Assembly: GCF_014836675.1 (NCBI RefSeq)
Contig: NZ_JACSQK010000005.1
Span: 342,629-406,628 of the forward strand
DNA from: Comamonas avium
Lineage (GTDB): Bacteria > Pseudomonadota > Gammaproteobacteria > Burkholderiales > Burkholderiaceae_C
Direction of reading: 5' to 3'
DNA: 64,000 nucleotides
The position numbers and the translations under genes were made by a program. The notes beneath the pieces are model-generated. The model had not been told where the DNA came from, did no database searches, and saw nothing but the letters and a program-made list of their open reading frames with translations. Position 1 is the first letter of the stretch. Each line of letters starts with the position of its first letter. This document shows, in pieces, positions 51,411-59,902 of this stretch.

Positions 51411-52969
51411 TTAAGACCATCATTGATAAATTGCTGGGCAAAGAGCCCGCCTCCCGTTCGCGCAAGCCGCGTTTTGGCAAGCGTGAAGAGGTGCCGGCCA
51501 GTGTGCACGGCATTGATCTTCAACTGGTGGATCCGCGGGCGATCGATGTCGTGCGCACGCTCAAAGACGAAGGCTATGAGGCCTACGTTGTGGGCGGTGC
51601 TGTGCGTGACTTGCTCCTGGGCCTGCGCCCCAAAGACTTTGACGTAGCCACCAATGCCACGCCCGAGCAGGTCAAGCACCTGTTTCGCCGTGCCTTCATC
51701 ATTGGCAAGCGTTTCCGCATCGTGCACGTGGTGTATGGCCGTGGCCGTGAGCATGAGGTCATTGAGGTTTCCACCTTCCGTGCCTTCCTGGACAACAGCC
51801 TGGCTGAACAGGTCAGCGGCAATGAGCGCACCAGCAAACTGGCTTTGGCGCACATGAAGCATGCCGTAGATGCCAGTGGCCGTGTGCTGCGCGACAACGT
51901 CTGGGGCCCGCAGGACCAGGATGCCACGCGCCGCGACTTCACGGTCAATGCCATGTACTACGACCCGGAAACGCAGGTTGTGGTCGATTTTCACAAGGGC
52001 ATTCAGGACGCACAAAAACGTGTGCTGCGCATGATTGGTGACCCCACCACGCGTTACCGCGAAGACCCGGTGCGCATCATTCGTGCCGTGCGTTTTGCGG
52101 CCAAGCTCAGCCCCCTGGGTTTCAAGATTGAGCCCAAGACAGCCAAGCCTCTGGTGGAGTCAGAGCATTTGCTCAAGGACGTGCCCCAAAGCCGTTTGTT
52201 TGACGAAATGCTCAAGCTGCTGCAGACCGGCCATGCGCTGGCCTCGATCGAGCAGCTTAAAAAGCTGGGTCTGGCCAAAGGGATTTACCCCTTGCTGGAT
52301 GTGGTGGTTGAGCGTGCGGAGCATCCATTTGTCAAAGCGGCGCTGGCCGACACCGACCGCCGCGTGGGCGAGGGCAAGCCGGTAGCGCCCAGCTTCATGC
52401 TGGCCTGCGTGCTGTGGCAAGACGTGAAAAATGGCTGGGAGCAACGGCTGAAAAAAGGCTTTCATGCTTTCCCGGCGCTCAACGATGCGATTGACGAAGT
52501 CTTTGAGCAGCGCATTGGCGATGTCTCTGGCCGCGGCAAGCTGGCGGCCGACATGCGCGAGATCTGGATCATGCAGCCACGCTTTGACAAGCGCACGGGC
52601 GCTACGCCCTTTGGCATGGTGCTGCAGGCCCGCTTTCGTGCAGGTTTTGACTTTATGCGCCTGCGTGCAGACGTGGGTGAAGTGGAAGAAGCCCTGGCCG
52701 AGTGGTGGCAAGAATTTCAAACCGCAGACGATGCCCGTCGCGAAGATTTGGTAGCCCAGGTGCGTGAAGAGCAGCGGCAAAAGCAAAAGGCGACGCAACC
52801 TGCGCGCCGTGTACCGCGCAAGGTAGAGGCTGCTGAGTCGCCACTGGATGACATGGCAGCACAAAGCACCAGTGAGCTGGGTGATGCGCCGGCCAAAAAA
52901 CGCCGCCGTCGCCGCCGTAAACCGGCGGGCAATGGTCAAGCCGCCGCTGCTGACAGCTCTCAAGCATGA
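51407..52969 (+). CDS. pcnB: Poly(A) polymerase I
   Basis: The 520-residue protein has the nucleotidyltransferase motif YVVGGAVRDLLLGLRPKDFD with DVATNATPEQVKHLF (about 57-88), RRDFTVNAMYYDPETQVVVD near 177, RYREDPVRIIRAVRFAAKLS near 215, and a basic C-terminal tail ending with KKRRRRRRKPAG typical of PcnB. It adds A-tails that promote RNA decay. ATGA overlaps on both sides place it in the operon HAD-pcnB-folK. Confidence 0.95.
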   Translation: MIKTIIDKLLGKEPASRSRKPRFGKREEVPASVHGIDLQLVDPRAIDVVRTLKDEGYEAYVVGGAVRDLLLGLRPKDFDVATNATPEQVKHLFRRAFIIGKRFRIVHVVYGRGREHEVIEVSTFRAFLDNSLAEQVSGNERTSKLALAHMKHAVDASGRVLRDNVWGPQDQDATRRDFTVNAMYYDPETQVVVDFHKGIQDAQKRVLRMIGDPTTRYREDPVRIIRAVRFAAKLSPLGFKIEPKTAKPLVESEHLLKDVPQSRLFDEMLKLLQTGHALASIEQLKKLGLAKGIYPLLDVVVERAEHPFVKAALADTDRRVGEGKPVAPSFMLACVLWQDVKNGWEQRLKKGFHAFPALNDAIDEVFEQRIGDVSGRGKLAADMREIWIMQPRFDKRTGATPFGMVLQARFRAGFDFMRLRADVGEVEEALAEWWQEFQTADDARREDLVAQVREEQRQKQKATQPARRVPRKVEAAESPLDDMAAQSTSELGDAPAKKRRRRRRKPAGNGQAAAADSSQA

Positions 52970-53460
52970 CCGTGCGTGTGTATGTAGGGCTGGGTGCCAA
53001 CCTGGGCGACCGGGGAGAAGCCTTGCTGCATGCTTTAAAGGGCATGGCCGCTTTGCAAGGTACGCGGTTGCTGTCGGTCTCTTCGCTCTACAGCAGTGCA
53101 CCCGTGGATGCCACAGGGCCGGATTATTTGAACGCCGTGGCCGCGCTAGACACGGAGCAAGCGCCTCAGGCTTTTTTGCAGGCCTTGCAGATGCTGGAGC
53201 AGGCTGCAGGGCGTGAGCGCCCTTATCGCAATGCCCCGCGTACGCTGGATCTGGATATTTTGCTGTGGGGCGATGAACACATGCATGGCGTGGCGCTGAC
53301 GGTGCCCCATCCGCGCATGAATGAGCGTGCGTTTGTGCTGCTGCCCCTGCAAGAGCTGGATGCGCGCTTGGTCAGTCAAGAGCAGTTGGCGGCTGTGGCT
53401 GACCAGCGCATTACGGTTGCCCAGAATGCGCAGTGGGCAGCCAGCGCTCTTCACGGCTAG
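52966..53460 (+). CDS. folK: HPPK, folate biosynthesis pyrophosphokinase
   Basis: The 164-residue enzyme has VYVGLGANLGDRGEALLHAL, SLYSSAPVDATGPDYLNAVA, the signature RERPYRNAPRTLDLDILLWG near 83-102, and VPHPRMNERAFVLLPLQELD. It transfers pyrophosphate from ATP to 6-hydroxymethyl-dihydropterin. Coupled to pcnB by ATGA, a conserved pair. Confidence 0.96.
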   Translation: MTVRVYVGLGANLGDRGEALLHALKGMAALQGTRLLSVSSLYSSAPVDATGPDYLNAVAALDTEQAPQAFLQALQMLEQAAGRERPYRNAPRTLDLDILLWGDEHMHGVALTVPHPRMNERAFVLLPLQELDARLVSQEQLAAVADQRITVAQNAQWAASALHG

Positions 53461-53480
53461 GCTGCAGCCTCTGCACTTGC

Positions 53481-53520
53481 AAAAAAGCGCGGTTCTGGCT
53501 ACCCAGGACCGCGCTTTTTT
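53481..53520 (+). terminator. Terminator after folK
   Basis: AAAAAAGCGCGG and CCGCGCTTTTTT form the stem, extended by TTCTGG/CCAGGA pairing, 21 bp after the stop. Symmetric A and T tracts. Confidence 0.92.
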
Positions 53521-53531
53521 GATGATGTTTT

Positions 53532-53624
53532 CAAAATGGTAGCTGCTTTCACTTATGGGTATTAGTTTTCAGTATGTTTTCATATTGAAAACGTTTACCT
53601 GTAAGCGCTGATAGCTATTTTTTT
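53532..53624. repeat. Intergenic repeat, copy B (about 93 bp)
   Basis: It starts AAATGGTAGCTGCTTTC and ends GTAAGCGCTGATAGCTATTTTTT, sharing both ends and length with copy A at 27028-27120 (AAGCGCTGATAGCT is identical), with an unrelated AT-rich centre. It abuts the ridA stop. Confidence 0.65.
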
Positions 53625-54081
53625 ATTTAATCTCTGCAATCAATTCAATCTCAACGCAAGCGCCCATGGGGATTTGGGCCACGCCAAAGGCGCTGCGTGC
53701 GTGCTTGCCCTGGTCGCCAAACACTTCGGCCAGCAGCTCGGAGCAACCGTTGGTGACCAGATGCTGCTCAGTGAAGGTAGGGGTGGAGTTGACCAGGCTC
53801 ATCACTTTGACAATGCGCTGTACACGGTTCAAGTCACCACCACAGGCCGCTTGCAGTGTGCCCAGCAAATCCACGGCCACAGCACGTGCAGCTTGCTTGC
53901 CTTCTTCGGTAGAAATATTGGCACCCAGCTGGCCTGTCCAGGCTTGGCCGTCTTTGCGGGCAATGTGGCCACTCAAAAACACCAGGTTGCCGGTTTGCAC
54001 AAAAGGCACGTAGGCGGCAGCAGGGATGGAGACAGGGGGCAGGTTGATCTGGAGGGCTTGGAGTCGGTCGTAAATGTTCAT
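53623..54081 (-). CDS. RidA/YjgF-family protein
   Basis: ATG 54081 (MNIYDRLQALQINLPPVSIP) gives 152 residues: YVPFVQTGNLVFLSGHIARK, TEEGKQAARAVAVDLLGTLQ, VKVMSLVNSTPTFTEQHLVT and ARSAFGVAQIPMGACVEIEL with the conserved Arg and the C-terminal Glu. It belongs to the longer YjgH/YER057c-like branch. RidA proteins hydrolyse reactive enamines or imines from PLP enzymes. Divergent from comEC by about 40 bp. Confidence 0.9.
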   Translation of the reverse strand: MNIYDRLQALQINLPPVSIPAAAYVPFVQTGNLVFLSGHIARKDGQAWTGQLGANISTEEGKQAARAVAVDLLGTLQAACGGDLNRVQRIVKVMSLVNSTPTFTEQHLVTNGCSELLAEVFGDQGKHARSAFGVAQIPMGACVEIELIAEIK

Positions 54082-54122
54082 GGTGTTGTTCCTTTCGTCT
54101 TGTCTGTCGTAGCGGGTGAACT

Positions 54123-55018
54123 GTGCAAACTGTGCAATCGGCTTTGCCTGCACAGCGTTGTGCCTGCATGCTTGGCAGTATGCCAAGACATTGCACAGTT
54201 TCTACACACCTTCCTGCGACGGGTGTCTGCGGGATGTGCGGTGTGGTGGCTGGCGTGGCGTTACAACTGCAGCAGGCACAGCTTGGGCCCATGTGGCTAT
54301 ATGTAGCTGCGGTGGTTGCGGTTGTGGTGGCGGCGCTGGCGCTGTGGCGCTGGCCGGGCTGGCGCAAAGCTGCAGTGTATGTGCTGCTGGGTGCCGGGCT
54401 GGCATGGGGTCTTACGGGCTGGCGTGCCACCGTGTTTCAGGCGCAGCGCATGCCTGCAGCATGGGAAGGGCGCGATGTCCGGGTGAAGGGTGTGATTACG
54501 GAGATGCCCCAGCCCGTTGCGCGTGGCGTGCGCTTGCGCTTTCAGGTGGAGCAAGCGTTGTCTTTGCAAGACCCCCCGCAGGCAGTCCCGCTGCCACAGC
54601 GCATTGCATTGTCCTGGTATGGCGATACACCGACACAGGGTTTGCGTGCCGGGCAGCGCTGGGAGTGGACGGTGCGCTTGAAAGCCCCGCATGGGGAACG
54701 CAACCCTCATGGCATGGATTGGGAGCTGTGGTCATGGAGCCAGAGCATTCAGGCCACGGGCTATGTGCGCCACGGCCCCCGTGACAGCCCCCCCAATTGG
54801 CTGAAGCAGACGGGATATGCACAGGTGGCGCAGTGGCGTGGCCATCTGCACCGAGCCATGCAAGCGCCCAAAGATGCATCGCAGCGGCAGCGCGATTCTT
54901 TCGGTGTGGTGCAGGCCTTGGTCACGGGGGCGCAGTCCAGCATCAGCCGCAGCGACTGGCAACTGTTTCGAGACACGGGCGTGGCCCACCTGGTGAGTAT
55001 CAGTGGATTGCACATCAC
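54123..55018 (+). pseudogene. comEC: comEC, 5' part, split by the inovirus
   Basis: About 298 codons from GTG 54123 (starts near 54168 or later are possible). Three short N-terminal TM helices (PMWLYVAAVVAVVVAALALW and neighbours) and the DUF4131 OB-like domain (WEGRDVRVKGVITEMPQPVA) lead into the first competence-domain motif, GVAHLVSISGLHIT, where the sequence switches to phage DNA. ComEC is the inner-membrane channel that takes up single-stranded DNA in transformation. This half lacks almost all the channel and the nuclease domain and cannot work alone. Confidence 0.93.
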
Positions 55019-55020
55019 GA
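55005..55020 (+). repeat. Left attachment site (attL) of the inovirus
   Basis: GGATTGCACATCACGA here and GGATTGCAAGTGACCA at 61938-61953 share 12 of 16 bases, including GGATTGCA without a mismatch. Both are in the same comEC frame. The left copy encodes GLHIT, the right GLQVT. The repressor stop codon lies inside the left copy. Confidence 0.75.
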
Positions 55021-55314
55021 CTTGCGCTTGGTCTCCCTTGGGAACGCTTTCAAGATGGCTAGCAATCCTTTTTTTGCTTCTGCCTCATGGGGGATTTCTT
55101 CGCTGAGCTGGTCGGCCATTCCTTGCAAAAGAATTCTTCTTGCTTCTTCCTCCATGCCTGCTGCAGCTGCAATCTGTGCGTGCTTTTGGAAGCTGCATGG
55201 TCTCCCATTCTTGAACCCACTTAGGTGCGACTCGGGAATTCCCAAAATTTCTGCGAGTGCCTTTTGCGATCCAACAGCCTTTGTTGCTGCGGCGATTGTG
55301 TCGGCGATTTGCAT
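55015..55314 (-). CDS. Inovirus repressor, HTH protein
   Basis: The 99-residue protein has an HTH: ADTIAAATKAVGSQKALAEI, LGIPESHLSGFKNGRPCSFQ, similar to the small repressors (DUF3693/RstR-like) at the edge of filamentous prophages. ATG 55314 is preferred over 55317 for spacing from AAAGGG. Transcribed divergently from the structural genes, it probably controls the promoter in 55318-55412. Its TGA (55015-55017) lies inside attL, so integration sets the last codons. Confidence 0.8.
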   Translation of the reverse strand: MQIADTIAAATKAVGSQKALAEILGIPESHLSGFKNGRPCSFQKHAQIAAAAGMEEEARRILLQGMADQLSEEIPHEAEAKKGLLAILKAFPRETKRKS

Positions 55315-55412
55315 CATTTTCCCTTTGCAAAAGTTATCAGTAGTGGTATCTTCTGATTAAGTTACTAGCGATGGTAATTGCCATCAATGGTTATTTTCTC
55401 ATGGAGCTACAC

Positions 55413-55679
55413 ATGACCCCTCGCACATCCCCTTGCACGCCCCCTGCTAATCCCGGCTCCGCTGCCGTGGTAGCTCACGCTTCTGAGTCCAGCGGTGGGG
55501 CGTGCATCGACTACTTCGTTCCTGCTGGTGGTGTCGTTCTCGGCACATGTATTCAAGTTGGCGTTGCATATCCGTTCGGTTCCTCCGGCGGTGGGTATTT
55601 CCTTTCGGATGAGTTCGGTTGGGCGTGGTGGCCGACTCTTGGTGAGATGACTTCTGTTCTTGCTTCGCGCATCTCCTAA
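55413..55679 (+). CDS. Small inovirus protein of unknown function
   Basis: ATG 55413 follows GGAG by 6 bases; 88 residues. The N-terminus is polar (TPRTSPCTPPANPGS). The C-terminal half is Gly/Trp/Phe-rich (YFVPAGGVVLGTCIQVGVAY, PFGSSGGGYFLSDEFGWAWW). No family recognised. First gene of the rightward phage operon, where replication-accessory proteins often sit. Confidence 0.55.
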   Translation: MTPRTSPCTPPANPGSAAVVAHASESSGGACIDYFVPAGGVVLGTCIQVGVAYPFGSSGGGYFLSDEFGWAWWPTLGEMTSVLASRIS

Positions 55680-55769
55680 CAGCCCTCCACGCTCTCTTGC
55701 GTGCAGGGGAGCGTAGAGCACTGTTGCTCGTTAAAGCGTTTACCGCATCAACCTGTTCGGAGTGAATCC

Positions 55770-56132
55770 ATGTCTACAACTGAAACTCAAGCTGCAACCC
55801 ACGTCCTGCCATCCGTTATTCAAGTTCTCGTTGCTGGAGCTGTTCAGGACAAGAAATATCAAGACCGCGAATACAAAGCGCAGCAACTGGAATGCTTGGC
55901 TTTGGATGCTGACGGTCAACCCTTGCAAGTGGGCATCATCCGCGTCCCCACACATCTGCACGGACAAGTCACTACTGGTTTTTATCGTCCCGTCTTCGGC
56001 ATGCGCGTTGACCGCGATCGGGTGATTCAGGCTGTCCTGCTTGACCTGACGCCCTACAACCCGAAGGCCGCTCCTGCCTCTGGCACCCCCGCGCCCTCCA
56101 AAAGCTCCGCAGCCACCGCTGCTGCAGCCTAA
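55770..56132 (+). CDS. Inovirus ssDNA-binding protein (gpV-like)
   Basis: The 120-residue protein starts with GGAG 8 bases before ATG. A beta-rich core (VLPSVIQVLVAGAVQDKKYQ, REYKAQQLECLALDADGQPL, TTGFYRPVFGMRVDRDRVIQ, AVLLDLTPYNP) ends in an Ala/Pro/Ser-rich tail, the size and pattern of filamentous-phage ssDNA-binding proteins placed before the coat genes. gpV coats single strands and switches from replication to packaging. The homology is inferred from layout and position. Confidence 0.65.
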   Translation: MSTTETQAATHVLPSVIQVLVAGAVQDKKYQDREYKAQQLECLALDADGQPLQVGIIRVPTHLHGQVTTGFYRPVFGMRVDRDRVIQAVLLDLTPYNPKAAPASGTPAPSKSSAATAAAA

Positions 56133-56209
56133 ACCTCACATGCCCGCCGCGCCTTTCTCCCTGAGGTTTGCGGCGCTTGAAGCTGTCTCTTTCGTCTTGG
56201 GGTCGTGAT

Positions 56210-56458
56210 ATGCCACTTGCTCAATTGCCACCGGAAACGCTCTCTCATTTTCTTGAGCTGCTCCTTTTGATGTCCCTTCTAGGCGGTGTCATCGGGTCAC
56301 TGCTTTGGCCTGCACTTCTCCAAGTTTTGGTCTGGTGCGTCGTTCTGTTTGCTCGGCTTGTAGTGCCTCGTGACAAGCAGGCAGAGCTTCGCAAACGTGC
56401 CTTTTTTTTGGCGAAGCGGCTCCGACACGTCCGCGCGAAATTACGCGAATTTCCTTGA
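56210..56458 (+). CDS. Small inovirus membrane protein, probable minor coat
   Basis: The 82-residue protein has a long hydrophobic stretch (FLELLLLMSLLGGVIGSLLW and PALLQVLVWCVVLFARLVV, two helices) and a strongly basic tail (RKRAFFLAKRLRHVRAKLRE). It lies directly before the major coat gene. Position and build fit a pVII/pIX-like cap protein or an assembly protein; no direct homology claimed. Confidence 0.6.
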   Translation: MPLAQLPPETLSHFLELLLLMSLLGGVIGSLLWPALLQVLVWCVVLFARLVVPRDKQAELRKRAFFLAKRLRHVRAKLREFP

Positions 56459-56522
56459 TTTCCTTGCCCCCGCTGACTGCCTCTAGGCGCTGGGCTTTCC
56501 ATCTGAGGCGTGAAAGAAAACC

Positions 56523-56759
56523 ATGTTCCCAAACTCTCTGAACGTTGCTCGTAAATACGGCGCCAAGGTTGCTGCCACTGGTGCCCTCGTAGTGGCCTCT
56601 GGTGCTGCTCTGGCTGAAGATCCCACTTGGATGACTGAGGCGGCCACCAAGGCTGCTGCAAACGGCGTAGCTGCTGTTGCTGTGGTTGGTGCTATCGCAC
56701 TCGCTGGCTTGGCTATCTGGGGTGCCAAGTGGGCTGCTCGCAAGCTCGGTTTCCTGTAA
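56523..56759 (+). CDS. Major coat protein pVIII
   Basis: The 78-residue precursor has a basic start and signal sequence (KVAATGALVVASGAALA, cleavage before EDPTW near residue 31). The mature part of about 47 residues has an acidic N-terminus, a single TM helix (GVAAVAVVGAIALAGLAIW) and a basic C-terminus (KWAARKLGFL). This is textbook pVIII architecture: thousands of copies form the filament around ssDNA. Confidence 0.88.
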   Translation: MFPNSLNVARKYGAKVAATGALVVASGAALAEDPTWMTEAATKAAANGVAAVAVVGAIALAGLAIWGAKWAARKLGFL

Positions 56760-56771
56760 ATCGGTGACGGT

Positions 56772-56945
56772 ATGGACGACCAGACAACTACAACCACGCA
56801 GGCCGTCATGGTCGTCCAGCCTGCTCCCCCCAGTGAGCAAGACCGACAAGACATGGATGCCCTCCTTGGGATCATTCTGGCCATGTGCATCCCTGTCTAC
56901 CTGCTCAAGCTTGTTCTGCGACAACTGAGCCTAGACCATGACTAG
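56772..56945 (+). CDS. 57-residue inovirus membrane protein
   Basis: ATG 56772 starts 12 bp after the coat gene. The product has a polar Thr/Gln/Pro-rich N-terminus, a TM helix (LLGIILAMCIPVYLLKLVL) and a short charged end. Its TAG (56943-56945) overlaps the start of the adsorption gene by 8 bases. Fits a minor coat protein, by position only. Confidence 0.65.
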   Translation: MDDQTTTTTQAVMVVQPAPPSEQDRQDMDALLGIILAMCIPVYLLKLVLRQLSLDHD

Positions 56946-58590
56946 CTATGTCAAATCCTCTCGACTACATGTATGCGTTTGGCTGCTGCTGTCTTATTTG
57001 GTGCTTGCTGCGGTAAGTGCCCACGCGGCTGACGTCCCCATACCTAGACCCGCCAATGGTGCGGTATCAAACCCCAACTACCTAGAGTACCAAAAGACTA
57101 GCAACACCTACACGTGGAACCCTGTTGGGACCACCACGCCCCCCGGTTCGGGAACTGTGTCCTTTCCGTCCACAAGCGTCGTATCTGACGCCACGCCGAA
57201 GATGGTTACTACGGGTGATCTGCCTTACCAACACAAAGGCGGTGCAGGTGCAAAAGTCACGATCAGCACTGGCATTGACAAGGTGAAGGTCGCGGCTGCT
57301 GCTGCCGCTGCTACGGCTTCTGCTGCTGCAATGCAGGTCAAACCCGGGAACCCCTATGTGCAGGTCGGTGCCTTGGCTTGCGTGGTGTTTTGTGTGCCTG
57401 TTGCTGAGGTCTTGCTCAATTGGGGCATTGATAAGTTTTATGCCAACGATGACGGCACGCTGGCTGCTGTCGTTCCTGACCCGAATTCGAACATTGAAAC
57501 GTCTACCGGCTCTCTCTACTATTTAAGAGACCGCCCTCACATTACTGGTCGCACTATTGCAGGTCTTACTAGTGCCACTGCAGCTGCTTGCTTAAGCTGG
57601 ATGCCAGACACGAATTCATGGCGTTACAAGGGCTGCACTCCGGGAACCCCATTTCAAAATTATGTCTCCATCAACGTGATGGCGCAGGCTAAGGGTGGTG
57701 ACGGCGTTTGGCGTGACAACGTTTCGCCATCAAACTATCCGTGGGCTCAAAAACCCGATACATGTCCTGTCGGCTCTCCGGTTGTCAACGGTGTCTGCAA
57801 TGGCTCTGCACCGGAAATCAAAAAGCCGTTGGGCGATTTCTTTAAAGAAAACATCGTTGACAAGCCATGGGGGGCGGATGCAGCTGTCGTTGCTTCTGTA
57901 GTCATCGCATCGTCAATTTATCAATCTGGTGATAACGTTTTCACTGACGGCACAAGTAACACGATCACGGGCCCTGATTTAGTCCCCACGGGCACTGTGC
58001 AAACACATTCGCCCGTCAACGTCCTCCCCGGGACTACCACCCCTGCCCCTCCTGGCCACACAGGCCCCACGGATTCGGGCACTCAAACCACGACCTCGAC
58101 CACTACGGCCACCAACACGTTCAATCCCGGCACCTCTGGTACTGGTAGCGGTTCTGGCTCGTCTGGCTCCGGCTCTGGCCCATCAATGACAACGGGCACC
58201 AAAACGGAGACAAAAACCAGTATCACCAACAACATCACCAACAACACCAGCACCTCGGTCACGACCAATATCGAGACCAAAGATGACGCGCCCAAAGAAG
58301 AAGAAAAAGACCTCTGCGAAAAGAACCCGGATTCTTTGGCCTGTGCTGAAGCTGATACTCCAGACGGTGAGATTCCAGAGACACAGATTGAGCTGAGCTA
58401 CGAATATGAAAGCCTCTTCGGCAATGGCTCCTGCCCCACTGTTGATGCCGTGCCCTTCTTTGGTCAAAACGTGCAGGTCGTGGATATGCCGAAGATCTGC
58501 CAGCAAACCACGGACTACATACAGCCCTTCGTTTTAGTTTCTGCGGCTCTCATTGCCATGGCCATCTTTGCTGGGGGTATCAGGTCATGA
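56938..58590 (+). CDS. Adsorption/attachment protein, pIII/TspB-like
   Basis: The 550-residue protein has a signal peptide (VWLLLSYLVLAAVSAHA, cleavage near 30) and a large exported region. A Thr/Gly/Ser-rich low-complexity linker (about 345-445, with GTGSGSGSSGSGSG) precedes a Cys-containing C-terminal domain (CPTVDAVPFFGQNVQVVDMP, ICQQT) and a final TM (PFVLVSAALIAMAIFAGGIR). The layout matches filamentous-phage attachment proteins, close in style to TspB of Neisseria inoviruses. It should bind the host pilus or TolA. It overlaps the next gene by ATGA. Confidence 0.8.
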   Translation: MTSYVKSSRLHVCVWLLLSYLVLAAVSAHAADVPIPRPANGAVSNPNYLEYQKTSNTYTWNPVGTTTPPGSGTVSFPSTSVVSDATPKMVTTGDLPYQHKGGAGAKVTISTGIDKVKVAAAAAAATASAAAMQVKPGNPYVQVGALACVVFCVPVAEVLLNWGIDKFYANDDGTLAAVVPDPNSNIETSTGSLYYLRDRPHITGRTIAGLTSATAAACLSWMPDTNSWRYKGCTPGTPFQNYVSINVMAQAKGGDGVWRDNVSPSNYPWAQKPDTCPVGSPVVNGVCNGSAPEIKKPLGDFFKENIVDKPWGADAAVVASVVIASSIYQSGDNVFTDGTSNTITGPDLVPTGTVQTHSPVNVLPGTTTPAPPGHTGPTDSGTQTTTSTTTATNTFNPGTSGTGSGSGSSGSGSGPSMTTGTKTETKTSITNNITNNTSTSVTTNIETKDDAPKEEEKDLCEKNPDSLACAEADTPDGEIPETQIELSYEYESLFGNGSCPTVDAVPFFGQNVQVVDMPKICQQTTDYIQPFVLVSAALIAMAIFAGGIRS

Positions 58591-58874
58591 AGCTGGGAAC
58601 ATTTCTCCTGTCCCTTGTGGAACCCATGCTGGGGCGCATTCTCACGGCGCTTGGCTTTACGGTGGCCTCGTTCGTTGGTTTCACCGCTGCATTCGGTGGC
58701 CTCAAGGCGCAAGTGATTGCAGGGGTCAACCACCTGCCCATGCCTGCATTGCAACTGTTCTTGCTCGCTGGTGGTGGTGAGGCTCTAAGCATCATCGTTG
58801 CGGCTGTGGCATTTCGGGTTGTCATCTGGCAAGCCATGAATGCCAAGAAAATCATTGGAGCTAACCCCACATGA
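58587..58874 (+). CDS. pVI-like minor coat protein (DUF2523)
   Basis: The 95-residue protein with three hydrophobic segments (RILTALGFTVASFVGFTAAF, MPALQLFLLAGGGEALSIIV, AAVAFRVVIW) fits DUF2523, the common inovirus gene between the attachment protein and Zot. Overlaps both neighbours by ATGA. It would sit with pIII at the terminal end of the virion. Confidence 0.85.
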   Translation: MKLGTFLLSLVEPMLGRILTALGFTVASFVGFTAAFGGLKAQVIAGVNHLPMPALQLFLLAGGGEALSIIVAAVAFRVVIWQAMNAKKIIGANPT

Positions 58875-59902
58875 TCACCCTCATCACCGGGGTTCCCGGC
58901 TCTGGCAAAACGCTTTACACGGTCTCTGACATCGTTAAAAAACTCATCGGCACCTTTGTCGTTGAGATCGATGACGACGAAAACGAGATCACTCACCCCC
59001 GCACCATCTTCACGAATATCAACGGCCTCAAGCTAGAGCATGAATTGATTGACGGTGGTGCTACAGGTGGCCTGGCTAACTGGCACCAGTGGGCGCAACC
59101 CGGTTCTCAGATCGTGTTCGATGAGGTGCAAAAGGTCTGGCCCATTCGCCCAAATGGCTCCAAGGTGCCTGACTGCATACAGGCGCTGGATACCCACCGC
59201 CACATGGGTGTTGACCTCGTCTTGATGACGCAAACCATCAACAACATGGATCGGCATTTACAGGGCTTGGTCGGTCGCCATCTGCATATCCGGCGTATCG
59301 GTAATCTGCCCATTGCGATCATCTATGAGTGGGATCACTGCTCTCGCTCCCTCATGTACTCCAAAGCCTTCTCCAAGCGCGTCTGGTGGTACAACAAAAG
59401 CGACTACAAGCTCTACAAGAGCGCCAAAGTGCATACCAAGGTGGCCCGCAAGTCTCCCACCATCATGTATCTGTTTTTGGCGTCTCTGGTCGGGCTGGCG
59501 TTTGCTGTCCCGTCTGCATGGGGCAAGTTCTCTGGTGTTTTCTGGCCTGAAGAAAAGCAACAGGTTGCACAAGCCAGCACCATCAAATCTGTTCCAGCTC
59601 CAACTGCTGACAAGCCAGCGCCGGCATCTCCAGCTCCAGCGGTTCCGTCTCCAGCTCCTGAACCTGCAAAGCCCCTCCTGGCTGGCTGCATCGCCACTGC
59701 CGCACGCTGCCTGTGCTTCACCGACAAGGGCGAACAAGTGCAGCCTGAACCCGGCTACTGCAAAGCGCATACGGCCCCTCAGAAGGCTGTTTTGACTGGT
59801 GGTGGTGTGGATTGGTATCCCGACCCTCGGCCTCCTGCAAAGGCACCTGAACCGCAATGGACTGGAACTGTGGTCGGTACTCAAAAGGGTTGGCAGTTTT
59901 GA
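58871..59902 (+). CDS. zot: Zot/pI-family assembly ATPase
   Basis: The 343-residue protein has Walker A GVPGSGKT at 7-14 and Walker B-like QIVFDEVQKVW near 80. One TM (TIMYLFLASLVGLAFAVPSA, about 196-216) and a periplasmic Pro/Ala linker and Cys-rich end (CIATAARCLCFTDKGEQ) follow. pI/Zot is the hallmark morphogenesis protein that drives phage extrusion through the inner membrane. Nothing here indicates a toxin role. Confidence 0.95.
   Translation: MITLITGVPGSGKTLYTVSDIVKKLIGTFVVEIDDDENEITHPRTIFTNINGLKLEHELIDGGATGGLANWHQWAQPGSQIVFDEVQKVWPIRPNGSKVPDCIQALDTHRHMGVDLVLMTQTINNMDRHLQGLVGRHLHIRRIGNLPIAIIYEWDHCSRSLMYSKAFSKRVWWYNKSDYKLYKSAKVHTKVARKSPTIMYLFLASLVGLAFAVPSAWGKFSGVFWPEEKQQVAQASTIKSVPAPTADKPAPASPAPAVPSPAPEPAKPLLAGCIATAARCLCFTDKGEQVQPEPGYCKAHTAPQKAVLTGGGVDWYPDPRPPAKAPEPQWTGTVVGTQKGWQF

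Noticed and set aside
58871-59902. Zot as an enterotoxin
   Set aside because: The pI/Zot ATPase family is the assembly motor of all filamentous phages; the gene order and Walker motifs support that role and nothing supports a toxin.
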